Part shown: positions 49,751-58,167 of the stretch, piece by piece
How the letters are laid out: each line of letters begins with the position of its first letter
Numbering within the stretch: position 1 is the stretch's first letter
DNA from: Acidimicrobiia bacterium
GTDB lineage: Bacteria > Acidobacteriota > Terriglobia > Bryobacterales > Bryobacteraceae
NCBI GenBank assembly: GCA_016871315.1
Contig: VFZE01000005.1
Span: 87,764-151,763 of the forward strand
DNA length: 64,000 bases
Reading direction: 5' to 3'
Made by a program: the position numbers and the translations under genes
The notes under the pieces: generated by a model
What the model saw: only the letters and a program-made list of their open reading frames with translations
Told to the model about the DNA's origin: nothing
Database searches by the model: none

Positions 49751-49830
49751 ATGTGGATGGTCCTTTAACGCCCCTCCGGGCCGAAACTTCCCCTTCCCGA
49801 AGTATAACAGAGCCGTTGTAGGATAAGGAT

Positions 49831-49837
49831 GAGGAGG
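49831..49837 (+). promoter_or_regulatory. Ribosome-binding site deciding a TTG start
   Basis: GAGGAGG lies seven bases before the TTG at 49845. An ATG at 49829 is in another frame that ends quickly, so this site identifies the unusual start of the astacin-like gene. Confidence 0.65.
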
Positions 49838-49844
49838 CTACACT

Positions 49845-52265
49845 TTGTTCCCTGTCATTTTCCTGCTGCTAGCGTGCCTCCCTGCCCTGGCTCCGGCACA
49901 GGAGGCGCGCGCGGACTTGGCGCGATTCCCGCTGCGAACCGGCTATTTCCTGGGCCAGCCGGTCATTTTCCAGGAAATCGACGGCGAGGCTGTGGTGGAG
50001 GGCGATATCGTTCTGGGACCGGTGGCGGAGTTGATGCGGCCGCCGCTTGAGAAGGGCTCCGCGGCGCGGCTGACCTCGACTCTGTTCGGCGAGCAGTTTC
50101 GCTGGCCTGAGGGAGTGGTGCCGTATGAGATCGAGCCGGGGTTTCCGAACGCGAGGCGGGTGACCGATGCGATCGAGGAATGGAATACGCGGACGCCGAT
50201 CAAGCTGATCCCGCGCGAGGGGCATCGGAATTTCGTGCTGTTCCGGCGGCAGGCGAGCGGGTGCACCGCGACAGTGGGCATGCGCGGGGGAGAGCAACGG
50301 GTGAACCTGGCGGATGGATGCTCGACGGGCAACACGGTGCACGAGATCGGCCACGCGATCGGGCTGTGGCACACGCAGTCGAGGTCGGATCGGGACCGGC
50401 ACCTGCGCGTGCTGTATGAAAACATCGATAAGGCAGAGTGGTTGCAGTACAACCAGCAGCTGATCGACGGCGAGGATTCCGGACCGTATCCGTTCGATTC
50501 AGTGATGCACTACGGGCGGACGGGATTCCGCAGCAACTATGAGCTGACGATGGAGACGGTGCCGGCGGGGATCCCGCTGGGGCAGCGCGCATCGCTGTCG
50601 CCACTGGATATTGAGGCGGTGCACCGGATGCATGGAACGCGGCCGCAGGGGGTGACTGTAACGACGAATCCTCCCGGGATGCGGGTGACGGTGGATGGGG
50701 AGACTTTTACTACGCCGCATAGCTTTCTGTGGGCCGCCGGGGAGAGGCACCAGTTGGAGGCCGTGGAGAGCGCGGAACCGGAGAACAACACGCGTGCGGT
50801 GTTTGCGCGGTGGAGCCAGGGAGGAGAGAGGACGCAAGAGATTACGGTATCCGAGCAGGTGTCGGTGTACGCGGCCGATTATGCGCTGTGGCATAGGGTG
50901 CGGACCGGGGTTGCCGAGGAGGGAACGGGGAAGGTGCGAATCTTGGAAGAGACCGAAGACGGCTATTACCGGTTGGGTACGACGGTGCTGATTCAGGCCG
51001 AGCCGGAGGAGGGCTATGCGTTTCACCGGTGGGCGGCGGGCCGGGGAGGAGTGACGTTCCTTGCGGCGAACGGGCAGGGTTTTTCCTCCAATCCGGTACG
51101 GCTGTCGGTGTCGTCATCGACGGCTTTCTATGTGGCCAGCTTTACGCAGCGTGCGATCACGAGGATCGATACCAACCCTCCGAACCTGTCGGTTACCGTG
51201 GATGGGGAATCCAGTTTCGCGCCGCGGAATTTCCTATGGGAGCCGGATTCGGTGCATACGATTTCCGCGCCTGCTGCGCAAACGGGACCTTCGGCGGCGA
51301 CGCGATATCCGTTCCGGAGGTGGTCCGATGGCGGAGTGCGGACGCATGAGATTCGGGCTACGGCCGGGACGGTCACGGCGGAGTTTGGCGAGGAGTTTCA
51401 GGTGAGCCCGAGCGTGACGTGGAGGACCGCGGGAGGAGTGACCGCGCCAACGAATGCGAACATCGTGGTGGCTCCGACAAGCGGGGACGGATACTACGAA
51501 CGGGGGACAGCTCTGGATATTTCGGTGGTGGAGCCTCCGGGAGCGCTGTTTGCCAACTGGATCCGGGATCTGTCGGGAACAAGGGCTTCGCAGACGGTGA
51601 CGGTGTCAGAACAACTGGCTTTCACGGGGCACTTTGTGTCGTTACGGCAGTTCGGCCCGGCCAGCCTGGTGCACGATGCGACGAGGCAGAATTCGCCCCT
51701 GGCGCCGGGCACACGGTTCACGCTGCACATTCCGGAGATCGGGCCGGAGGTTACTGCGGCGGCGGTTGCCGGGGAGAATGGCGTGCTGCCACCGAATCTG
51801 GCGGGACGGCGCGTGCTGATCAACGGCGAGCCGGCGCCGATGGTGGAGGCGGGGAGGAATCACCTGACATTCCTGGTTCCGGACTCGGTAGTAGGGCAGG
51901 CGCGGGTGACAGTGGCGGCGGAATCGCAAGGCGAGCGCACAAACGCGCGGACCATCGGGGTGCTGGCGGCCGATCCGGGGATTTATACAGCGGATGGTTC
52001 GGGGATGGGACCGTGCCGGTGCAGCATCAAGGACGGGGTGCTGAAGCTGCTAGTGACGGGAGTGTCCGTTGCGCCGGCGGCGGTGGAACTGGGTACATCA
52101 TCGGCGGGGGTTTTGGAATCAAGGAGAGTTTCTCCAGGGGTGATGGAGTTAAGCGTTGCATTGCCGGAAGGGGGCATGAACCCGGCCGCGGGAACGGGAA
52201 TTCCCATGAGGCTGTTTTCCGAAGGCAGGCCTAGCCAGCCACGAGTCTGGCTGAAGCTTCCTTGA
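49845..52265 (+). CDS. Astacin-like metalloprotease (M12A) with repeat domains and TIGR03437 C-terminus
   Basis: 806 residues from a TTG with a good ribosome-binding site. Signal peptide residues 1-18 (LLLACLPALAPAQ). The catalytic domain, about residues 75-270, has the extended astacin zinc motif HEIGHAIGLWHTQSRSDRD (H166, E167, H170, H176) and the Met-turn SVMHYGRTG. Two to four beta-rich repeats follow, each with TTNPPGMRVTVDGE- or TNPPNLSVTVDGE-type starts and WSDGG/WSQGGERT motifs. The last ~200 residues match TIGR03437 (FGPASLVHDATRQNSPLAPG). A secreted, zinc-dependent endopeptidase. It converges with the phosphoesterase gene, which carries the same C-terminal domain. Confidence 0.9.
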   Translation: MFPVIFLLLACLPALAPAQEARADLARFPLRTGYFLGQPVIFQEIDGEAVVEGDIVLGPVAELMRPPLEKGSAARLTSTLFGEQFRWPEGVVPYEIEPGFPNARRVTDAIEEWNTRTPIKLIPREGHRNFVLFRRQASGCTATVGMRGGEQRVNLADGCSTGNTVHEIGHAIGLWHTQSRSDRDRHLRVLYENIDKAEWLQYNQQLIDGEDSGPYPFDSVMHYGRTGFRSNYELTMETVPAGIPLGQRASLSPLDIEAVHRMHGTRPQGVTVTTNPPGMRVTVDGETFTTPHSFLWAAGERHQLEAVESAEPENNTRAVFARWSQGGERTQEITVSEQVSVYAADYALWHRVRTGVAEEGTGKVRILEETEDGYYRLGTTVLIQAEPEEGYAFHRWAAGRGGVTFLAANGQGFSSNPVRLSVSSSTAFYVASFTQRAITRIDTNPPNLSVTVDGESSFAPRNFLWEPDSVHTISAPAAQTGPSAATRYPFRRWSDGGVRTHEIRATAGTVTAEFGEEFQVSPSVTWRTAGGVTAPTNANIVVAPTSGDGYYERGTALDISVVEPPGALFANWIRDLSGTRASQTVTVSEQLAFTGHFVSLRQFGPASLVHDATRQNSPLAPGTRFTLHIPEIGPEVTAAAVAGENGVLPPNLAGRRVLINGEPAPMVEAGRNHLTFLVPDSVVGQARVTVAAESQGERTNARTIGVLAADPGIYTADGSGMGPCRCSIKDGVLKLLVTGVSVAPAAVELGTSSAGVLESRRVSPGVMELSVALPEGGMNPAAGTGIPMRLFSEGRPSQPRVWLKLP

Positions 52266-52276
52266 GTTTTCATAGC

Positions 52277-54127
52277 TTAGACGGCCAAACGGACCCAGTT
52301 ACTGGTGGCAGAGCCGGCGTGGACGGCCAGCGAAGTGTCGGGCGAGAGAGTAGAGGGGAGTTGGACGTTGACTTGGTAGAGTCCGGCAAGCCCGGGAACC
52401 AGGCCGGCAAAAGCGGGAGTGACCATGGCACCGCCAACTTTCACCCTGACCGAAAGCCGCGTGTTTAGCAGCCTGTCGGAGGGAGCGGCCTGGCCGGCTC
52501 GGATCTCCCCATCCAAAGGACCGAGTCCGGCGGCGTAGATAATGAGCACCTGGCCGGGCCGAGCGGGTGAGGAGGCGGAAACGAGTTCGCCGGTGGGATG
52601 AGCCACGGCGAGAATGCCAGGGGCCGCTTCGGCGGCGGCGATGGAGACCGAAGCCGAGCCGTTGGGGGTGGTGAGGCGAAGGTCGGCGTCGCCGGTGAAG
52701 TCGAAGGGGAGCTGTGCGTTGACCTGATAGGGGGAGACGAACAGCAGCGGCAGATTTTGTCCTCGGAGGGAGAGCGAGACGGTTCCCAGGGAAGCGGGCA
52801 GGGGGAAGTTTCTTGCGGCCTCATTTTCCGGAGCGAAGTTCCGGCCATAGATGCTGATCAAGCCGCCGGCGCAAAGCTGCGCTTCGGCGAAGGCGGAGTT
52901 GACGACGGCGGGTGCGGAGAGTTCCGGGGAAGGGGCGACCTCGGTGCGGTCCAGGACGTCTCCGGTGGCGAGGACGGCCTCGATATTGATGCGTCCGGCA
53001 GAGACGCCCAGGCGCAGATACTCATGGATGCTTTGGCCGAAAGCGATGAACGGCTTGGGATGAACAGGGTAAAGACCCGCGCCACCGCCGCCGCTGGTCA
53101 TGTAAATGGTCCCTTTTCCGGGCTCGACGATTTCGCCCTGCCGCAAGGGATGAGAGCGCTGATAGCTGTGCTCATGACCGCATAGGACCAGCTGTACGCC
53201 GTGCCTTTCGAGGATGGGCACCACATGCTCGCGGGCGAGGATGGACAGGGGATCGGTTTCGTTAGGTCCGCCGGCAAAAGGAGGGTGGTGAAAGAAGACG
53301 ACCTTCCAATACTGGCGCGTGGCGGCCAGATCCTGATCCAGCCACTGGAGCATGGGACTGCGGCCCTGCACAGCGCGGGAAAGAGGGGCGTTTGTGTCGA
53401 CCGCTACAAAGTGGACGTGATGCCAATCGAAGCTGTAGTAGCGGCCCTTCTCGGTTGCAGGCGCCATGGCGACCTGAGGCAGATCGTGCATGGTGAGGTA
53501 AGGGAAGGCCTCGCGGGTCCAGTAGCTATGATTGCCGGGGCAGGGGAAAAAAGGCACCTGCCGCATCATGTCGCGGTAAACATTGAAGTAGAAGGCCTCG
53601 TATTCGGCGAAGGAACCGGCCATGTAGGCTATGTCGCCCAGGTGCAGGACCAGGTTCACTTGTTCCCGCATCATCTGGGCGGCCAGATCCAGCTGCTGAA
53701 CACGGCCCGTGCCACTGTCGCCGAAGGCGAGAAAGCGGAATGGTCCGGAAGAGGGGGTTTGGAAGGTGAGAGTTGGTTCGTCGGCTACGGGCACGCCGTC
53801 GTGTTCCACGCGGTAGTAGTACTTGGCGCCTGGTTCCAGGTTATTCAGGTGCACCGTGTGGCGGTAGTAGCTGGAGCCGAGATCGGTCTCTCCGGGCGTG
53901 AGTTCCCGGACAATGGCCGAGGCGGCCCGATTCATGGAGGTGTCGCGCGAATAACGGACAGCACCGATGCCTTCTGTTTCCGTGGTCCAGACAATGCTGG
54001 CGCGGGTAGAGCTGACGTTCTGTAAGTATGGGTAGCGCCGGAGCGACGCCGAAGCCGGCTTGGGCAGCAAAGCAGGCAGGGCCATCGCCTTAGCCACGGA
54101 TTGAAAGAACCCTCGCCTATGCCACAT
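52277..54127 (-). CDS. Purple-acid-phosphatase-like metallophosphoesterase with TIGR03437 C-terminus
   Basis: 616 residues with a basic leader (MWHRRGFFQSVAKAMALPAL). A fibronectin-like N-terminal domain (RASIVWTTETEGIGAVRYS, LEPGAKYYYRVEHDG) precedes the calcineurin-type metal motifs FGDSGTG, HLGDIAYMAG, PGNHSYW, VFFHHPPF and VLCGHEHSYQRS. That is the layout of purple acid phosphatases. From about residue 405 a TIGR03437 domain completes it (AEAQLCAGGLISIYGRNFA, TGELVSASSPARPGQVLIIYAAGLGP cited in part). Likely a secreted phosphoesterase. It is divergent from the probable selenoprotein gene, across a 233-base AT-rich gap. Confidence 0.9.
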   Translation of the reverse strand: MWHRRGFFQSVAKAMALPALLPKPASASLRRYPYLQNVSSTRASIVWTTETEGIGAVRYSRDTSMNRAASAIVRELTPGETDLGSSYYRHTVHLNNLEPGAKYYYRVEHDGVPVADEPTLTFQTPSSGPFRFLAFGDSGTGRVQQLDLAAQMMREQVNLVLHLGDIAYMAGSFAEYEAFYFNVYRDMMRQVPFFPCPGNHSYWTREAFPYLTMHDLPQVAMAPATEKGRYYSFDWHHVHFVAVDTNAPLSRAVQGRSPMLQWLDQDLAATRQYWKVVFFHHPPFAGGPNETDPLSILAREHVVPILERHGVQLVLCGHEHSYQRSHPLRQGEIVEPGKGTIYMTSGGGGAGLYPVHPKPFIAFGQSIHEYLRLGVSAGRINIEAVLATGDVLDRTEVAPSPELSAPAVVNSAFAEAQLCAGGLISIYGRNFAPENEAARNFPLPASLGTVSLSLRGQNLPLLFVSPYQVNAQLPFDFTGDADLRLTTPNGSASVSIAAAEAAPGILAVAHPTGELVSASSPARPGQVLIIYAAGLGPLDGEIRAGQAAPSDRLLNTRLSVRVKVGGAMVTPAFAGLVPGLAGLYQVNVQLPSTLSPDTSLAVHAGSATSNWVRLAV

Positions 54128-54190
54128 TGGCTGGTCTATCCCCGCAGTACGCTCTGCAAGTCAATCCTCTCCCAAACAACAATATTATTT

Positions 54191-54215
54191 AATGGATTGT
54201 AGCAGACAACCCATT
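54191..54215. promoter_or_regulatory. Imperfect palindrome in the divergent control region
   Basis: AATGG-A-TTGT-AGCAG-ACAA-C-CCATT: two nested complementary arms (5 and 4 bases) around a 5-base centre, 64 bases upstream of the phosphoesterase start and 146 upstream of the peroxiredoxin start. Possible operator; regulator unknown. Confidence 0.35.
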
Positions 54216-54219
54216 GTGT

Positions 54220-54274
54220 AGGGAATACTACTTATCGGCTATTTTGGCAAATACCTTCAATCAGGGGGTACTAC
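54220..54274. promoter_or_regulatory. Paired AGGG(A/G)(A/G)TACTAC motifs, 43 bases apart
   Basis: AGGGAATACTAC (54220-54231) and AGGGGGTACTAC (54263-54274) agree at 10 of 12 positions, and their starts are 43 bases apart, about four helical turns. The second copy overlaps a perfect palindrome GGGTA-C-TACCC (54266-54276). This suggests cooperative binding of a regulator controlling one or both divergent genes. Confidence 0.45.
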
Positions 54275-54360
54275 CCGCGTTCAGGGGAAAGATCTACGAT
54301 TGCGCCGGCGACCGGCCACGTGATACGCTCACCACTGACAACCAGTCACAGGACGGAACC

Positions 54361-54882
54361 ATGAGGCGTTTTCTCCCCTTCGCACTGTGCATGCTGGCCG
54401 GCGGGCTGCTGGCGCAGAATGCCCCGAAAACCCACCTAAAAGTGGGCGATGCGGCTCCAGACTTTAAGCTTCCTTCGACCAAGGGAGGCACAGCGTCGCT
54501 GGCGGATTTCAAAGGCAAGAGCACGGTGGTGCTCGCCTTCTTCCCGGCGGCCTTCACCGGTGGTTGAACGAAGGAAATGACGGCGTACCAGGCTGGTATC
54601 GCCAAATTCGAAGAAGATGGCGCGCAGGTGTTCGGGATCTCGACAGACAACGCCCCCACGCTGCGGCACTGGGCAGAGGAGCATTTGAAGACCACCTTCC
54701 CGCTACTGAGCGATTTCCAGCGGAAGACGTCGGAGGCGTACGGGGTACTGGCTCCAAGCGGGGTAGCCAGCCGGACGACCTTCGTTGTGGATCGAGACGG
54801 CAAGATCGCCTACATCGAGGAAGGCAGCGCCGCAGTGGACCCCAGCGGCGCCGGGGCCGCCTGCAGCCGCCTGAAGAAATAG
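54361..54882 (+). CDS. Exported peroxiredoxin (AhpC/TSA/BCP type), probable selenoprotein with in-frame TGA at codon 69
   Basis: Read through TGA at 54565-54567, this is one 173-codon frame. ATG 54361 starts a signal peptide ([19 protein letters not shown]). The mature chain is a thioredoxin-fold peroxiredoxin: [33 protein letters not shown], then U69, then [33 protein letters not shown], the conserved Arg138 ([12 protein letters not shown]) and Cys168 near the end. The TGA falls exactly at the peroxidatic position of P-x3-T-x2-C, and homology continues unbroken. A SECIS-like hairpin follows. Expected role: reduction of hydrogen peroxide or organic peroxides in the periplasm, with selenocysteine as the reactive residue. 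An alternative is a single-base error or a nonsense mutation. The CPBP protease gene begins six bases after the stop. Confidence 0.85.
54565..54567 (+). other. In-frame TGA, predicted selenocysteine codon (Sec69)
   Basis: TGA is flanked by GGT and ACG in the frame of both halves of the peroxiredoxin; no other stop interrupts the frame from 54361 to 54880. Homologues carry Cys (TGC/TGT) here. Confidence 0.8.
54582..54603 (+). promoter_or_regulatory. SECIS-like hairpin downstream of the TGA
   Basis: GGCG (54582-54585) pairs with CGCC (54600-54603), and TACCA (54586-54590) pairs with TGGTA (54594-54598), with one bulged U at 54599 and an apical loop GGC (54591-54593). Nine base pairs in all. 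The loop starts 24 bases after the TGA, within the distance range of bacterial SECIS elements, and begins with G as SelB-binding loops usually do. The bulge is on the 3' side, unlike the E. coli fdhF element. Confidence 0.65.
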
Positions 54883-54888
54883 GTCCGC

Positions 54889-57800
54889 TTGAGAGAACCG
54901 ATCGCTGCCTCCGACCGGCGTTTGATGGCGCTGGCGGGGGCAGCGGTGGTTTTCAGCGGCCTGTTCGTCTGGCATCACTACACGGAGGCTTTTCCGCAAG
55001 CATCGCTCGATCTGCGTCTAAGCCGGGAGCAGATCACATCCCAGGCGGAGCGCTTTCTTGGCTCCCGCAACCTGACTCCGGCCGGGTTCCGCAATCTGAC
55101 GTTATTTGATCCGGACGACGAGGCGCGCCTGTTCCTGGAACGGGAAGCGGGCCTGGAGCGCGCCAACCAGCTGATGCAGGATCAGGTGTCGGTGTGGCGG
55201 TGGCGCGCGCGCTGGTACAAGCCGCCGGAAAAGGAAGAGCGCATCGTCTACCTGTCGCCAGGGGGACGGGTGATTGGCTTCCGGCATATCGTCGAGGAGA
55301 AGAGTCCTGGCGCCAAGCTGACGCCGGAAGAGGCGCGCACCGCCGCCGAATCCTTCCTCGCCTCGCAAACCAAGATCCCCCACCGGCTGGTGGAACAAAG
55401 GCAGGAGCAGCGGCCGGCGCGTCTGGATCATATCTTCACTTGGGAGCAGGAAGGGTTCCGGATCAAGGACGCGACCTACCGGCGTTCTGTGGTGGTACAG
55501 GGGGACGGCATCGGGAGCTATTCGGAATTCCTGCATGTGCCAGAGCAATGGCAGCGGGACTTTGCGGCGCTGCGCTCGAAGAACGAACTGTACACACAGA
55601 TTGCGCAGGCGTTCTATGTGCCGCTGATTCTGGCGGGCATCGTGCTGCTGATCCAGGCGGCGCGGCAGAAGCAGATTCCATGGCGGCCGCTGGTTGTGAT
55701 CACCGGCGTCACCGCGGCGTTGATGATCGCCAATCAGTGGAACTCGCTGCCGTTCTTCCTCGATAACATGCCGACGAGCAGCAGCCACGGCGAGAGCCTG
55801 GTGCTGGGTCTGCTGCAAGGGCTCGGCGCGGGAGTGGGGGTCTTTTTCTACGTGATCCTGGCGGCGGCGCCCGGCCAGTGGCTGTACCGGCGGTTTCAGC
55901 CGGGCCATCTTCGGCTGACGCAGGCGCTGTCGTTTGGAGGCATCCAGACGCGGGAGTTCTTCCGCGCATCGCTGGCGGGCTACGGATTCGCGGCGGCGCA
56001 CATCATCTTCCTGGTTGCGTTCTACCTGGTGGGCAAGCGGTTCGGAGTGTGGAGCCCGCAGGATGTCGGCTACTCGGACCTGCTGTCGACGGCGATGCCA
56101 TGGCTCTATCCGCTGGGGATCTCCGTGCTGGCTTCGGTGTCGGAGGAGTTCTGGTTCCGGCTGCTGGCGATTCCGCTACTGTACAAGCTAACGCGGTCGA
56201 AGCTGATCGCGGTGGTGGCGCCAGCGCTGGTGTGGGGATTCCTGCATGCCAACTATCCCCAGCAGCCGGGTTACATCCGCGGGATCGAGGTGGGCTTGAT
56301 CGGCATTGCTTCCGGTTACTTGATGTTGCGGTTCGGCATCCTGGCGACGCTGATCTGGCACTATACGGTGGATGCGGTGCTGATCGGCACGTTCCTTTTC
56401 CAGTCCTCCAGCTTGTATTTCCAACTCAGCGGACTGGTGGTGGCCGGAGCGGTACTTTTTCCGCTGGCGATTTCGGTGGTGCGTTACCGCTCGAATGGAG
56501 GCTTCTTGGTGGAAGAGCCGGCCGAAGAAGTGGCTGAGCCCACGGCAGCAGCGGCTCCAGAAACAATCGAACTGCATCCGCCGCTGGAGCCGATGTGGAG
56601 CCCACGGTTGCTTTATTTCCTGGCGGCATTTCTGTTCGGGCTTGGACTGCTCTTGCGGCCCCAGGTTTACGGGAACTTCCTCAGCCTGAAGCTGACTCTG
56701 CAAGAGGCGCTGGCAAAGGCGCCGGCGCCGCCACCGGATCATCGCACCGTGGCGGAGTACCATCCGAACCTGGATGCGGCGGTCTTTGAGTATTTGAGGC
56801 GGCAATCCGGTCCTCAGGCGGCAACGAGAATCGTGGAGCAACATACGGCCACTGGGCTGTGGAGTATCCGCCACTTCCAGCCGCAAAAGAAACGGGCTTG
56901 GATTCACTACCTCCACCGCGACGGAGAGCATTATCGAACCGATCATGTGCTGGATGAAAAGGCCACTGGTGCGAACCTCTCGCCGGCCGAGGCGCGCGGA
57001 GTGGCGGAAAACTATCTGATTTCTCGGCAGGGAGTGAAGCTGGCCGATTACCGGTTGATTGACTCCTCGCATCAGAAGCGGGATCAGCGAACCGACCACA
57101 TGCTGGTTTGGGAACATACCGATTTCCGCGCGGGAGAGGCACGTGCCCGGCTGTCGGTGGAGATTCTGGGCGATGAGCCATCCGGATTCCGGCGCTTCAT
57201 CAAGCTGCCCGAAGAGTGGCTGCGCGAGTTCCGCCGGCCGCGCCTGCAAGGCTACTTCCTGCCCGCAATCGCCGGCGCGGCATTCCTGTTTGTGCTGATC
57301 CTGTTCGTGCGGCGTCTCAGCCAGCACGAGTTCCGCTGGCGCAGCTACCTGGTTCCGGCTCTGGCGGGAATGGCTGCCGTGGCGGTTGGCTGGATGAATC
57401 AATGGCCGGCGTTCTATAGCGGCTACGATACGGCGGTACCGATCGAGGATTACGTTTCCGATGCGGTGCTGGGAGCCGTCATGCAGCTGCTGCTGAGCGG
57501 CTTTCTGTTCTTTCTCGGCGCGCTGGCGGCGGATCTGTTTCTCGGCATGGCCACCGGAAGGCGCGCGTTGCCGCCCGCTTCCACGCCGCTGATGCTGGCG
57601 CTGGCCGCGGTCGTCTTCGGGTACACGCGGGTCAGCGGCTGGCTGGTGGAGAAGATTCCAGGCGACCGTATGAGCCTGCCGCTGTGGAACATTGCGGAAG
57701 TGAACACATGGCATCCGGCGCTGGAGGTGATGAGTTCGGCTGTGATGGCGGCGCTGGCCATCACGCTGGCGGCCGCGGTGGTGCTTCCGGTGGGGGCAAT

Positions 57801-58167
57801 GATGGCGAAGCGCCAGAAGCTGTTTTGGATCCTCTCGGCGGCGGCGGCGACGGCCGCGACGAACACGCAGGCGCCGTGGCTGATGCTGTTCAGTTTCGTG
57901 TCGGTGCTGGCGCTGGCCGCGTTGCTGGAGCTTCTGGTGCGTAGCTGCGCAGCCGCACTGCTGTCATTGGCGCCGGCTGTATTATTGGCGGTGAGCCTGG
58001 AGCATGGCGCGCAACTGGCCAGGCAGCCCAATGCCTCCCTGCAAGCCGAAGGTTATGCGCTGATGGGAGCGGGGCTGATTCTCAGCGCCGTCTTCTGCTT
58101 ACGGTTCGGCCGGAGCAAAGCTACGGTTTCCGCTCCGGCGCCGACTCTCCCTTCCGGCGCAGAGTAG
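54889..58167 (+). CDS. Giant internally duplicated CPBP-family intramembrane metalloprotease
   Basis: 1092 residues from a TTG six bases after the peroxiredoxin stop. The N-terminal half has a membrane helix, a PepSY-like extracytoplasmic region (YLSPGGRVIGFRHIVEEKSPGAKLTPEEA, in part) and a multi-helix CPBP/CAAX-protease core: E419-E420-x3-R424 (EEFWFR), H453 (FLHANY) and H491/D495 (HYTVDA). The second half repeats the layout (AWIHYLHRDGEHYRTDHVL, ANLSPAEARGVAENYL, LSVEILGDEPSGFRRFIKLPEEW, in part) but its membrane block has no EExxxR or His motif. Family enzymes cleave membrane-embedded substrates. Its substrate is unknown; operon with the peroxiredoxin. The 3' end overlaps the convergent gene by 47 bases. 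Confidence 0.88.
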   Translation: MREPIAASDRRLMALAGAAVVFSGLFVWHHYTEAFPQASLDLRLSREQITSQAERFLGSRNLTPAGFRNLTLFDPDDEARLFLEREAGLERANQLMQDQVSVWRWRARWYKPPEKEERIVYLSPGGRVIGFRHIVEEKSPGAKLTPEEARTAAESFLASQTKIPHRLVEQRQEQRPARLDHIFTWEQEGFRIKDATYRRSVVVQGDGIGSYSEFLHVPEQWQRDFAALRSKNELYTQIAQAFYVPLILAGIVLLIQAARQKQIPWRPLVVITGVTAALMIANQWNSLPFFLDNMPTSSSHGESLVLGLLQGLGAGVGVFFYVILAAAPGQWLYRRFQPGHLRLTQALSFGGIQTREFFRASLAGYGFAAAHIIFLVAFYLVGKRFGVWSPQDVGYSDLLSTAMPWLYPLGISVLASVSEEFWFRLLAIPLLYKLTRSKLIAVVAPALVWGFLHANYPQQPGYIRGIEVGLIGIASGYLMLRFGILATLIWHYTVDAVLIGTFLFQSSSLYFQLSGLVVAGAVLFPLAISVVRYRSNGGFLVEEPAEEVAEPTAAAAPETIELHPPLEPMWSPRLLYFLAAFLFGLGLLLRPQVYGNFLSLKLTLQEALAKAPAPPPDHRTVAEYHPNLDAAVFEYLRRQSGPQAATRIVEQHTATGLWSIRHFQPQKKRAWIHYLHRDGEHYRTDHVLDEKATGANLSPAEARGVAENYLISRQGVKLADYRLIDSSHQKRDQRTDHMLVWEHTDFRAGEARARLSVEILGDEPSGFRRFIKLPEEWLREFRRPRLQGYFLPAIAGAAFLFVLILFVRRLSQHEFRWRSYLVPALAGMAAVAVGWMNQWPAFYSGYDTAVPIEDYVSDAVLGAVMQLLLSGFLFFLGALAADLFLGMATGRRALPPASTPLMLALAAVVFGYTRVSGWLVEKIPGDRMSLPLWNIAEVNTWHPALEVMSSAVMAALAITLAAAVVLPVGAMMAKRQKLFWILSAAAATAATNTQAPWLMLFSFVSVLALAALLELLVRSCAAALLSLAPAVLLAVSLEHGAQLARQPNASLQAEGYALMGAGLILSAVFCLRFGRSKATVSAPAPTLPSGAE

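Noticed and set aside
54214..54567. A 117-codon protein ending at the TGA, with a start at 54214
   Set aside because: The first 49 codons precede the signal peptide and lie in the AT-rich control region. The frame makes sense only from ATG 54361 and read through the TGA.
56188..57714. Long - strand frame of 508 codons
   Set aside because: Antisense to the CPBP protease; compositional shadow only.
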